Positions 38,239-46,900 of a stretch of 64,000 bases of DNA are shown one piece after another; position 1 is the stretch's first letter; each line of letters begins with the position of its first letter. A program made the translations under genes and the position numbers. Origin of the DNA: SB11 sp943370295. Its GTDB lineage: Bacteria > Bacteroidota > Bacteroidia > UBA8524. The notes under the pieces were generated by a model. That model was not told the DNA's origin and ran no database searches. It saw only the letters and a program-made list of their open reading frames with translations. The stretch spans positions 1 through 64,000 of the forward strand of contig CALRQL020000001.1 in the NCBI GenBank assembly GCA_943370295.1, given 5' to 3'.

Positions 38239-40818
38239 ATGAAAAAACTATTTACTCACAAAATTCTTGTATTATCTGCCATTGCCCTCGCCTTAATGGC
38301 AGCCGGTACGGCACTTAAAAACAGCGGTGGTGCGCCGGTATCCCATACCAATGCCCCTGCTGAAGCAAACTGTACTACATCGGGCTGCCACAGCGGAACA
38401 TTAAACCCAACCTCATCAAACCTTGCCAACTTAACTTTGACAGGAACATTTACAGGTAACGGTTACATACCCGATAGTACCTATACAATGACTCTTACCT
38501 ACACCCAAACCGGTATTACACGTTTTGGTATGCAATTAACTTGTCTTACAAAAACCGGAAGCAACCCTGCCGGTACTTTAACTGCCGGAAGCGGGAGCCA
38601 AAAACTAACAGGTTCTGTTAGCGGCAAAACCCGTGAATACTTAACACATACTTCGGCCTCATCATCAGGCTCAAGAACTTGGGTATTTACTTGGAAGGCC
38701 CCTTCTACCAATGTTGATACGGTGATGTTTTATGTAGTGATGAACGCATCTAATAGTGACGGAAGCACCGGTGGTGACCAGATTTATGCCAAAGAGTTTA
38801 AATTCGGGCCATCATCATTATTACCGATTGCTTCTATTACAGCCAACAAAACCACTATTTGTGTGGGTGATACCGTTAAGTTTAGCGGAAGCGGTACCAA
38901 CAGCCCTACCAGCTATGCATGGAAATTTAGGGGTACACCTTCAACCAGCTCTGCCCAAAACCCTGAGGTTGTTTATAACAACCCCGGAACCTTTTTTGAT
39001 ACGCTAAGAGTATTTAATGCCATAGGCTCATCGGCTCCTGCAACTGTTAGAATCACCGTTACATCAAAACCGTCAGCCAATATTGTTAATACAGTGCCCG
39101 GAACTACTGTGTGCGAAGGGGATACCGTTACCGTTACGGCTGCTTTTTCAAGCACCAATAAATACAAATGGGATACAGGCAACCCCGGAGATACTTTTAA
39201 TGTGGTGAAAATAACCCAAAGCGGTACTTATCGAGTTACTGTTACCTCTGCGGGTGGTTGCAGCAGCATTAGCGCACCTGTTAACATCACCGTTAAACCT
39301 AAGCCGGTGGTAACAATTACTACTTCGGCCACAAACGATTCTATCTGTCAAGGCGATAGTGTAACTTATACAGCAACTGCAGGAAACGATACATATGCGT
39401 TCTCAGTAAATAGCACTTCCGTTCAAAACACTGCCTCAAACTCAATAAGAATACTTCCTGCTTCGGGCACCGTAGTATCTGTTATTGCACAAAAGAATGG
39501 CTGCCAAAGTAACTCAGTACAAAAAACTGTTGCTGTTGTTGCTCCTGTTGCAGGTCCCACAATTACATGCGGTACTCCAACAACTTCTGATGTTACCTTT
39601 AACTGGACTACTGTAGCAGGTGCTACCGGCTACGAGGTGAGCACCGATACCGGTAAAACATGGAACTCACCTTCTACAGGTGCGGCCGGAACCAGCCACA
39701 CTATTACCGGCTTAGGTTTTAGCACAAGCGTTAAACTATGGGTAAGGGCAAATACAAGCAGCCTTTGCGGCAAATCACAAACAAGCAACCAAACTTGCGC
39801 TACCTTGTCATGCTCAGGTGTAACCTACAAAACCACCATTGGCGATACTTTGTTGTGTCCCGGCGATTCAACCACAATCACCCTTAGCGATTTTTCGACC
39901 AGCAAATACTCAATCAAGTTTAACAACGGAAGCTTTGCCTCTGATACAGTATTTTGGGTGAAACCAACAGCTACCACCAATTTCCCTTTTGAGATTATCG
40001 ACTCTAACAAATTAAACTGCGGTGCTGCACCTTTTACAGTTTCAGTAGGTGTTGATAATGTTCCTGCATTGACTGCCACAGCTATCCCCGGTACTACAAT
40101 ATGCTTTGGTAAAACAATTAGCCTTACTTCAAGCACAGGCTTTAGCAGCTATACAGCTTTCAAAAACGGAGCCACCACCGGTTCTACCAATACTACAGGA
40201 GCGTTTAACAACCTAACTGTTGTGAACGGTGATAAAATGACTATTGAAGGTCAAACTACAGCAGGATGTAAAGCAACCTCAAACGAGCTGACTTTTGCGG
40301 TTAATCCATTGCCAAAACCCGGCTTCACTGCAACTATAAACAACAAATCGGTGACCTTTGATGATACCACATCAAATACCAGTGCACGTGTTTGGGCGTT
40401 TGGAGATAACAGCGCGCCTGTAACAACCAAAAACCCAACTCACAACTACGCTACCGTAAGCACATTTAATGTGAAACTTATAGTAGTTGACAATAACCAA
40501 TGCGTTGATTCAGTTACCAAGCAAATTACCACTACCAACGTATCAGTAAGTGAAATTGCAGGGTTGAACGGCTTAGACGTTTACCCCAACCCAACTACAG
40601 GTGTATTGCAGTTGAATATCGACTGGAATGGTACCAGTGCATTAACTGTTAAGGTAACCGATATTACAGGGAAAACTGTTTATACAGAAGCAATTGAAGA
40701 TAAAGGTGTGATTAAGCAAACCATTAACCTACAACACTTGCCTAATGGTACTTACTTATTGCACTTGCAATCTGCCGACGGTGAGAAAACATTGAAAGTA
40801 TTGAAACAGGACAAATAA
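38239..40818 (+). CDS. T9SS-secreted multi-domain protein with type A sorting domain
   Basis: Start at ATG 38239, which opens on a signal peptide (MKKLFTHKILVLSAIALALM); a frame from 38128 precedes it. The 859-residue product then has a choice-of-anchor V-like domain containing CTTSGCHSG (a CX4CH arrangement), several PKD/Ig-like domains, a fibronectin-like segment (TCGTPTTSDVTFNWTTVAGA), a PKD with VWAFGDNS, and the C-terminal type A T9SS sorting domain: VYPNPTTGVLQLN, VTDITGKTVY, LPNGTYLLHLQ, ending LKVLKQDK. It should be exported by T9SS and attached or released at the cell surface. No catalytic core is seen. Confidence 0.9.
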   Translation: MKKLFTHKILVLSAIALALMAAGTALKNSGGAPVSHTNAPAEANCTTSGCHSGTLNPTSSNLANLTLTGTFTGNGYIPDSTYTMTLTYTQTGITRFGMQLTCLTKTGSNPAGTLTAGSGSQKLTGSVSGKTREYLTHTSASSSGSRTWVFTWKAPSTNVDTVMFYVVMNASNSDGSTGGDQIYAKEFKFGPSSLLPIASITANKTTICVGDTVKFSGSGTNSPTSYAWKFRGTPSTSSAQNPEVVYNNPGTFFDTLRVFNAIGSSAPATVRITVTSKPSANIVNTVPGTTVCEGDTVTVTAAFSSTNKYKWDTGNPGDTFNVVKITQSGTYRVTVTSAGGCSSISAPVNITVKPKPVVTITTSATNDSICQGDSVTYTATAGNDTYAFSVNSTSVQNTASNSIRILPASGTVVSVIAQKNGCQSNSVQKTVAVVAPVAGPTITCGTPTTSDVTFNWTTVAGATGYEVSTDTGKTWNSPSTGAAGTSHTITGLGFSTSVKLWVRANTSSLCGKSQTSNQTCATLSCSGVTYKTTIGDTLLCPGDSTTITLSDFSTSKYSIKFNNGSFASDTVFWVKPTATTNFPFEIIDSNKLNCGAAPFTVSVGVDNVPALTATAIPGTTICFGKTISLTSSTGFSSYTAFKNGATTGSTNTTGAFNNLTVVNGDKMTIEGQTTAGCKATSNELTFAVNPLPKPGFTATINNKSVTFDDTTSNTSARVWAFGDNSAPVTTKNPTHNYATVSTFNVKLIVVDNNQCVDSVTKQITTTNVSVSEIAGLNGLDVYPNPTTGVLQLNIDWNGTSALTVKVTDITGKTVYTEAIEDKGVIKQTINLQHLPNGTYLLHLQSADGEKTLKVLKQDK

Positions 40819-40842
40819 TAGAGGGGAAACCCTTATAAATGC

Positions 40843-40877
40843 AAAAGCAGGTACTTATACAGTACCTGCTTTTTTTG
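40843..40877 (+). terminator. Intrinsic terminator after the T9SS protein gene
   Basis: AAAAGCAGGTACT pairs with AGTACCTGCTTTT with a TATAC loop, followed by a T-run. Confidence 0.9.
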
Positions 40878-41081
40878 TTTTGGGTAAATTGTACAAGAAA
40901 AGCTTTTTGGTAAGGGATTAAACTAATAGCCAATGTAAACTGCAGTTTATAAAGAGCCAATTTTTTGCGGCACTTATATAGCGCATAAACATTGTGAGGG
41001 AAAGCGAATTGCTTGAACGAAGTTTCGCGCCCCTGTAGCGGGCAATGCAGTGAAAGTACTTAGGTTACATCAAATCCAAGA

Positions 41082-41240
41082 TTAAGCAGCTTGTTTTCTG
41101 ATACTGCTTATCCTGCGAGACAAAACATCTTCTTCGATGCTCATCCTGAATTTGATTTTGAAGTAACGCTGAAGGGCCTTAACATTTACTTTGGATTTTG
41201 TAGCATACCTTTTTAAGGTTTCGCTGATTAAATCTCTCAT
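41082..41240 (-). CDS. Small basic protein of unknown function, 52 residues
   Basis: An open frame from ATG 41240 to TAA 41082 encodes a clean 52-residue basic protein (MRDLISETLKRYATKSKVNV at the start, QAA at the end). It is below the length usually reported, but has no stray residues, no repeats and normal codon use. The pattern suggests two to three helices. I do not recognise the family. It stands alone between the terminator at 40.85 kb and the PhoD-like gene, on the opposite strand to both. The untranslated region just before its ATG has an (AC)n run (about 41.26 kb), which I take as coincidence. Confidence 0.7.
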   Translation of the reverse strand: MRDLISETLKRYATKSKVNVKALQRYFKIKFRMSIEEDVLSRRISSIRKQAA

Positions 41241-41385
41241 GGTGTGTGTTTTGGTTTATGTGTGTGTGTAAGTTTTTTATTTAAGCAGCAGCTTTTACTA
41301 TGTAAACGCAATTAAACGAATATAAGTTTTACAATGGTAAACTTTTTTTAAGCTTTTGATAATAAATTTACAATATATATGCACA

Positions 41386-42708
41386 ATGATTAAGAAAGCC
41401 TTTGCCGTAGTTGTTTTACTGTTGTTGATAAGTAGTTTGTATGCGCAAAAATCAACGGTTGTAGCCGGGCCGTTGCTGGGATACGTTGATTTTAGGGAGG
41501 CCTGCGTATGGGTACAGGTGAACAAAGAAGCCCGCCTAACGCTGAAATATTTTGCACACCCGGATACCGTTTACGAAACATCTGCTGTAATAGCAAAGCA
41601 AGAAACCCATTACTCGGCTAAGTTGATACTTACTAATATTGAGCCCGCAAGGACCTATACCTACCAAGTATGGATTAATGGCAAACAGGCTGCCCCAAAG
41701 AAAAACTTTAGCTTGAAAGTACCCGCACTATGGAAATGGCGAGGCGACCCTCCGGCGTTTAAGTTTGCTACGGGTAGCTGCCACTATGCCAACCAAACCA
41801 TACACGACCGCCCCGGTACACCCTACGGAGATACTTTACCCGGTATTTTTAACAGCATTGTTACCAAACAGCCCGAGTTTATGCTGTGGCTGGGTGATAA
41901 CATTTATTTGCGCGAGCCTGACTGGAACAGCAAAACAGGGGTGTATAAGCGCTACGACCACGTTCGCAGTAATCCTGAACTGAACAACCTTTTTTCGTTT
42001 TGCCCCAATTATGCCATTTGGGACGACCATGATTTTGGCCCTAACAATGCCGACCGAGGTTTTTGGAACAAACAAACCACTTTGCAAGCGTTTAAAGACT
42101 ATTGGCCCAATCCGAGTTTCGGGGTGAACGAGGAGGAAGGTATTACAACGTATTTTAACTATGCTGACGCCGATTTTTTCTTGTTGGACGACAGATACTA
42201 CCGTAGTCCTGAGAAAACGCCTGTATATGACGCAGAAGTACTGGGGGCTACCCAGTTACAATGGTTAAAGGATAATCTTTTGGCCAGTGGGTCAAAATTT
42301 AAGTTTATAGCCGTTGGCAGCCAGTTTTTAAATACTTCTGAAGAGGCGGGCGAAACCTTTGTCAGTGCGCCCAAAGAGCGACAAGAAATTATCAGCTTTA
42401 TCCATAAGCATAAAATCAAAAACGTAATTTTCTTAACAGGCGACAGGCACCACAGCGAAATAAGTGCCTTAAAAACCGATAGCCTGCCCACCATTTATGA
42501 TGTTACCGTTTCGCCATTATCATCGGGAGCGGGGAATAGGGCGCAGCAGGAAAAGAACACGCTACGTGTGGACGGTACGCTGATAACCGGAAAGCGCAAC
42601 TTTGCCACGCTTGAAATAACCGGTGCCCGCAACCAACGAGTGCTTACGATTGTGTATTACGGTCGCGAAGGGGAAGAAATCAACCGCTTTCAAATAAGCG
42701 CAGAGTAG
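41386..42708 (+). CDS. phoD: PhoD-like metallophosphatase (alkaline phosphatase D family)
   Basis: Start ATG 41386, opening on a signal peptide (MIKKAFAVVVLLLLISSLYA); an upstream in-frame TTG at 41356 is not used. The 440-residue product has a short N-terminal domain (GPLLGYVDFREACVWVQV) then the PhoD phosphatase core: FATGSCHYAN, MLWLGDNIYLRE, WDDHDFGPNNADR (with the metal-ligand Asp/His/Asp set) and LTGDRHHSE. It should be an extracytoplasmic phosphodiesterase or phosphomonoesterase with an Fe/Ca-type site. It is followed by the non-coding repeat rather than a partner gene. Confidence 0.9.
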   Translation: MIKKAFAVVVLLLLISSLYAQKSTVVAGPLLGYVDFREACVWVQVNKEARLTLKYFAHPDTVYETSAVIAKQETHYSAKLILTNIEPARTYTYQVWINGKQAAPKKNFSLKVPALWKWRGDPPAFKFATGSCHYANQTIHDRPGTPYGDTLPGIFNSIVTKQPEFMLWLGDNIYLREPDWNSKTGVYKRYDHVRSNPELNNLFSFCPNYAIWDDHDFGPNNADRGFWNKQTTLQAFKDYWPNPSFGVNEEEGITTYFNYADADFFLLDDRYYRSPEKTPVYDAEVLGATQLQWLKDNLLASGSKFKFIAVGSQFLNTSEEAGETFVSAPKERQEIISFIHKHKIKNVIFLTGDRHHSEISALKTDSLPTIYDVTVSPLSSGAGNRAQQEKNTLRVDGTLITGKRNFATLEITGARNQRVLTIVYYGREGEEINRFQISAE

Positions 42709-42712
42709 AGTC

Positions 42713-43197
42713 CTCCCGAATTTGTTTCGGCATCGTCATGCCGAACTAGTTTCGGCACCTCATTCCCATTCACATGATTTACCTATGCGATCCCTAAACG
42801 AGTTCGGGAGAACGGTGGTTTTCCTCCTCCTACATCCTCCTCCAAAGGAGGACATTGGGGTGCTCACCTACCTCATAAACTTTTCGGGTATCAAATTTCG
42901 TTCGTCGCTCAATATCCCCCGCTTGCGGGGGTAGGGGGTGGAAATGCTGCGCTGATAGTCATGCCGAACTAGTTTCGGCACCTCATTCCCATTCACATGA
43001 TTTACCTATGCGATCCCTAAACGAGTTCGGGAGAACGGTGGTTTTCCTCCTCCTACATCCTCCTCCAAAGGAGGACATTGGGGTGTTGACCTACCTCATT
43101 AACTTTTCGGGTGTCAAATTTCGTTCGTCGTTCAATATCCACCGCTTGCGGGGGTAGGGGGTGGAAATGACAATTCGGGTAGTCCTGCCGAACATAG
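42713..43197 (+). repeat. Two tandem copies of a dispersed non-coding repeat (224-bp period)
   Basis: A block starting GTCATGCCGAACTAG at 42735 recurs at 42959, a period of 224 bases, and both copies continue through TTCCTCCTCCTACATCC, CAAAGGAGGACATTGGGGTG, CGCTTGCGGGGGTAGGGGG. A diverged third member lies at 4.9-5.2 kb. Small palindromes are built in: CCGAACTAGTTTCGG, CCTCC/GGAGG and CCCCCGCTTGCGGGGG. It lies between the PhoD-like gene and the candidate DRT3 ncRNA, with the two copies differing by few substitutions. Coding is unlikely. Confidence 0.85.
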
Positions 43198-43220
43198 GTA
43201 TGAGTATGGAATCATTATTG

Positions 43221-43249
43221 AAAATTAAAGCAGCCCGTCCCCGCTGCTT
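43221..43249 (-). terminator. Intrinsic terminator of the DRT3 transcript
   Basis: On the minus strand AAGCAGC pairs with GCTGCTT around a GGGGACGG loop, followed by TAATTTT. It ends the drt3a-drt3b-ncRNA transcript. Confidence 0.75.
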
Positions 43250-43327
43250 ACACTTTCTCAGTTTAATATAAGAAAGCACTTAGGTTTGTGTGTGTTTAAA
43301 AGTTTGTTCGGAACCTATATCTTTAGT
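43221..43327 (-). ncRNA. Candidate DRT3 ncRNA with ACACACACA loop
   Basis: On the minus strand, directly after the drt3b stop codon, three structures can be drawn. First, UAGGUU (43317-43312) pairs with AACCUA (43286-43281), enclosing a 25-base loop that contains ACACACACA (43295-43287). Second, CUUUCU (43276-43271) pairs with AGAAAG (43258-43253). Third, AAGCAGC/GCUGCUU with a T-rich tail makes a terminator. I recall, without being able to check here, that DRT3 systems use an ncRNA with an alternating AC template for a GT-repeat DNA product. If so, this is a good candidate. Its 5' end is unknown and could lie inside drt3b. Confidence 0.55.
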
Positions 43328-45457
43328 TTAATAAACTTCTTGTCCTTTTTTAGCTTCTAATGCCTTGCTGAAGTTAAAGCTTGACCATTTTGTAAACCAG
43401 TATTTTCTTTTCTTGGTATAATCTAAAATACCATCACAAACAATGTGATTTTTAATATTATACAAATGTAACAAGGAAGTTTTAAAACTGGTATCTAAAT
43501 ATGGACAAGCTAACAAATCAAATAATAATAGTATCAGTTGTGTATTATCAGAAATTGCATTCTTTCTCTTCAATTCCTCATTAAAAAAAGTAAGGATGTG
43601 ATTTTTAAGAAAAGCCATTAGATATTTATATCTTACACTATTTTTAATGTAGAAGAGAAGGTGAATAATGGTGAAATATTGCAGTTTATGATTTACATTC
43701 AGTTTAATTTCACCAAACTTTTCGCTGAGTCCAAAATAACTAAGAAGCGTTGTGTATTCGAGTTTATAAGATTTTCCAAGTTCATCCAATACAGCTATTA
43801 AATAAAGGGTTTCAACAGGGGTTTCAGGACTATCTGAATTTTTTTTCAATATCAAGGTTGTATCATCAAGAATTTTCTTAAATACTAATTGTTTGAGGTC
43901 AATACTAATATCCTTATTATGTTTTAAATAGTCAATAATGCGAGTTAGTATTCTTGAAAGTTTAATTGTAGTATTCACTCTTGGCGAAACGGAATAAATA
44001 AAAAATATAAAGTCAATTAACTCGATAATTGAATTAATAAAACCCTTATAGCTCTTTTTTTCTTGTTGAGGAGTGCCTAGTTCTTTAAATATTCTGTGTA
44101 GTTTTAAATCTATGCTGGCTAATGTGTAATTTAGAATGTCTTTATATTCGATTCCTGTTTCCTTAATGATTGTTTTAAACCTTGTGATTAAATGATTTGA
44201 ACTGATATATAGATATCCTTTTTTATTAACACTATCTCTGATTTCTTCTTGATCTGTTTTTTCATCAGTGTCATTATCTTTATCCTGAGTTTGCTTGTTA
44301 TTACCCGCAGTGTTCTTTACATTAAGATATTTATTGATAAGTGAACTAACTTTCAGTTTAGCAATTGTGAGTTCTGTAATTAAAGGTTTCTCATACTCAA
44401 TGGTTTTTTCATTATTTATCGTGAGATTATATTGTTTAAGAATCAGTCTGAATTTTTTTAAGATGATATCTTTGTCCGTCTCATCATTGTAGAAAACGAA
44501 ATAATCGTCAACATATCGAAAAATCTCATAGTTGGTTTGATGATTAAACCTCTCGGAATCTTCAGACTTGAGATGATTAAAAACTTCTCTATCAACTCGT
44601 TGAAGTATTAACTCAGAAAAAATCCTTGAAAATTCGGGGCCAATTACAATTCCGTTTGTCTCGCCATAGTTAAGGTCTTGTAGTAGTCGGTCAAATTTAC
44701 CCCCGAATGTGTCCTCTGATTTCTTAATATTGTCTTTAACCAAATCTTTATCGATAAGTGCCCAAGCAATTGAATGTGTATAAATACTGTCAAAGCATTT
44801 GGCAATGTCAAACTTTAAAAGTTTGTTATACTTTTTCTCGCAACGGTGATACGTGTATGACTCATAAAATTTGTGAATATTACTATACTTCTTATAGACA
44901 AAAAATGTTTTTAAGGTTTCATATTCTTTATCATACTCTTCTCCCCCGTCATACGCTTCGTTTTTTGAAACAGTGCTATCATGTGTGTCGTCTTTAAAGA
45001 ATTTATAATAAGCCAGTTTATGGGGTCTCCTGATTGAAAATGGGCTTTTTGATGAATAATAAAGCATCAACTGTTTGTATTGAGAATAAAACTCTAAAAC
45101 CTTAAGTTGGCTAAAGGGATGAATTACTGTCAACTCCCTGTATTCGCCCTTCTTGTGTGTTATCCTAAATTTATAGGGTATTTTTTTGCTATTTTTCTTT
45201 TCTTCAAAGCCGATACTATTTCCATTTATTTTCGTTCTATCTAACCCAAAGAGCATACATAGAAGAAAGCCTGTTGTTTTATCTCCCCTTTTCCACTTTA
45301 CTTTATTTTCCTCAATAGAGACATCATGTTCCACTAGAAATTTATAAAAATTACTATTAGAAAATGTTGGGGGCATCTCAAACGGCAACACATCAGATAA
45401 TACTACCCTGTGTTTCTTTTGGCTAATAGGAATCTTATCAAATCTTTTTTTAAACAT
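43328..45457 (-). CDS. drt3b: Defence-associated reverse transcriptase, DRT3 large subunit
   Basis: The 709-residue protein has an RT core in its N-terminal half: motif A LLKFDIAKCFDSIYTHS (Asp217), motif B NGIVIGPEFSRIFSE (about 269-282), motif C FRYVDDYFVFY (YVDD 315-318). The C-terminal half (about 340-709) is helical with no recognised motif. It lacks a maturase or endonuclease domain and no intron structure is visible, so it is not a group II intron or retron enzyme. Its size and pairing with the upstream smaller RT match what I know as DRT type 3 (the UG3/UG8 pair). Its start overlaps the end of drt3a by eight bases. The gene is strikingly AT-rich against its neighbours, suggesting transfer. 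Confidence 0.8.
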   Translation of the reverse strand: MFKKRFDKIPISQKKHRVVLSDVLPFEMPPTFSNSNFYKFLVEHDVSIEENKVKWKRGDKTTGFLLCMLFGLDRTKINGNSIGFEEKKNSKKIPYKFRITHKKGEYRELTVIHPFSQLKVLEFYSQYKQLMLYYSSKSPFSIRRPHKLAYYKFFKDDTHDSTVSKNEAYDGGEEYDKEYETLKTFFVYKKYSNIHKFYESYTYHRCEKKYNKLLKFDIAKCFDSIYTHSIAWALIDKDLVKDNIKKSEDTFGGKFDRLLQDLNYGETNGIVIGPEFSRIFSELILQRVDREVFNHLKSEDSERFNHQTNYEIFRYVDDYFVFYNDETDKDIILKKFRLILKQYNLTINNEKTIEYEKPLITELTIAKLKVSSLINKYLNVKNTAGNNKQTQDKDNDTDEKTDQEEIRDSVNKKGYLYISSNHLITRFKTIIKETGIEYKDILNYTLASIDLKLHRIFKELGTPQQEKKSYKGFINSIIELIDFIFFIYSVSPRVNTTIKLSRILTRIIDYLKHNKDISIDLKQLVFKKILDDTTLILKKNSDSPETPVETLYLIAVLDELGKSYKLEYTTLLSYFGLSEKFGEIKLNVNHKLQYFTIIHLLFYIKNSVRYKYLMAFLKNHILTFFNEELKRKNAISDNTQLILLLFDLLACPYLDTSFKTSLLHLYNIKNHIVCDGILDYTKKRKYWFTKWSSFNFSKALEAKKGQEVY

Positions 45458-46766
45458 TTTTCCAATCCTTTGTTATAACCCTATAATCTTTGATATCAAA
45501 CTTGGTAAATTTCCTTTCAGTAAAACCATCAATAAACTTGTATTTTTTGAGTCTTTCCTTGAGTGTTGAGTTTGATAAGCAGTTTATATAAAATAATAAA
45601 TAATTGTCTAATGCCTTAATACAATACAACCCACGCTCATTTATCATGCTATTTGAATGATAAATTCCTATGTACACATTATTCTTATTATTAACTAAGC
45701 GGACATTTCTTGTTAAGTATCTAACTTGTTTGACTAATAGCTTGCGGGCATTTTTTTCGTCGAATAAGGCTCGTTGATTGTACAACTCAAAAGACTTTTT
45801 TATTCTACGCTTATATTTCTCGCTTTTTTCTTTAGACATCCTTATTTCAAGTAGTCCATTGTTTTTCTTAAATCCATATCCAAGATATTCAAAACTATAG
45901 TTAGTTGAACTAGATAAAAGAGGCTCGTCAGTTTTGGCCGCATTAACAGTAAATCCTTCACGAGTTATTATATCTTTGACACCTTCACAGACATTTGAAT
46001 AGTTAATGCCTTCATGTTTTGCAAATACCATAATAATGTCATCTACGTATCTTGCATAGTAGATTACATGTGGTATGCTTTGCAGTTCGTTGTCCAATAC
46101 TCTAGCATGTATCTCAGAAAGATAAGCACTAATGCCTATTCCGCGAGGCAGACCTTTATCTAACTTTGTAATAATATTATACTGATAAAAAATTGAAGAA
46201 ATTGTTTTCAGAGACATTGGGGACAAAAGTGCGTCACTTCTCAATTTATCTATAATCGCTTTTTGAGGAATGTTCTCGTAGAACCCTGACAAATCAGTTC
46301 TGAAAATATAAAGTGGAAAATCCGAATCAAGTGTATTAGCCAATTGGTTAACTACGGCAAATCGGTTTGCCTGTTTAACCTTATATAATTTCCTGAGGTT
46401 GTATTGTAGTTGTTTAATAACGAAGAAACTTTTTGACTCTTTACTAATCTTGTAAACAGGCTTATCAGAAATAGTTTTGTCTTCAGTTATGCTAATTGAA
46501 AATAGCCTATCATTGACTTCTCTGGCAATTTTTGTTAATGCAAGGGCAACTAAATCTTTCTTCTCACTTTTAAGCTTGTTTAAAGTGTCTTTATAATCAG
46601 GACTCCCCTTTTTTGTCTTCCTTAAAAGCTTGATTTCTTCATCCTTATTGAAAATATTAAAAAAGTCCGGTTCATCTTTATATATTTTCTGAACGGAATT
46701 TCCTTTTCTATTTTCAATATCAAATATCTTTATGAAGTTTTCGAGTGAAAATGTTTGATCAAGCAT
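45450..46766 (-). CDS. drt3a: Defence-associated reverse transcriptase, DRT3 small subunit
   Basis: The 438-residue product starts at ATG 46766. RT motifs are in order: A FRTDLSGFYENIP (Asp158), B KGLPRGIGISAYLSEIHARV (about 204-223), C YARYVDDIIMVFA (YVDD 240-243), then FTVNAAKT and FEYLGYGF. The final 130 residues are basic and helical. Together with the larger RT it fits the DRT3a/DRT3b organisation of antiphage defence; I infer that the proteins act with an ncRNA. The gene is AT-rich like drt3b, overlaps it by eight bases, and diverges from htpG with only about 100 bases between. Confidence 0.8.
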   Translation of the reverse strand: MLDQTFSLENFIKIFDIENRKGNSVQKIYKDEPDFFNIFNKDEEIKLLRKTKKGSPDYKDTLNKLKSEKKDLVALALTKIAREVNDRLFSISITEDKTISDKPVYKISKESKSFFVIKQLQYNLRKLYKVKQANRFAVVNQLANTLDSDFPLYIFRTDLSGFYENIPQKAIIDKLRSDALLSPMSLKTISSIFYQYNIITKLDKGLPRGIGISAYLSEIHARVLDNELQSIPHVIYYARYVDDIIMVFAKHEGINYSNVCEGVKDIITREGFTVNAAKTDEPLLSSSTNYSFEYLGYGFKKNNGLLEIRMSKEKSEKYKRRIKKSFELYNQRALFDEKNARKLLVKQVRYLTRNVRLVNNKNNVYIGIYHSNSMINERGLYCIKALDNYLLFYINCLSNSTLKERLKKYKFIDGFTERKFTKFDIKDYRVITKDWKNV

Positions 46767-46900
46767 TGTGGCAATAAATGTAAACTCAATTTACAAATTT
46801 TCTAATAATTATATAATTATTCTTTCCCGCCATTCTGTCACCTCCTCATCCTCGGCATAGTTACTGATAAATGGATGAAGAACTAAACGATTACGAAACT

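Noticed and set aside
41245..41276. AC-dinucleotide run upstream of the 52-residue gene as a second DRT template RNA
   Set aside because: It has no strong flanking stems or terminator and lies more than 2 kb from the RT genes, across the phosphatase gene.
43328..46766. Retron or group II intron instead of DRT3
   Set aside because: There are two separate RTs, no maturase X or endonuclease domain, no intron domain V structure and no msr/msd-like inverted repeat upstream. The pairing fits DRT3 better.
46767..46900. ncRNA or riboswitch between drt3a and htpG
   Set aside because: The gap is short and AT-rich and must hold two promoters; no stable hairpin or AC run is visible.
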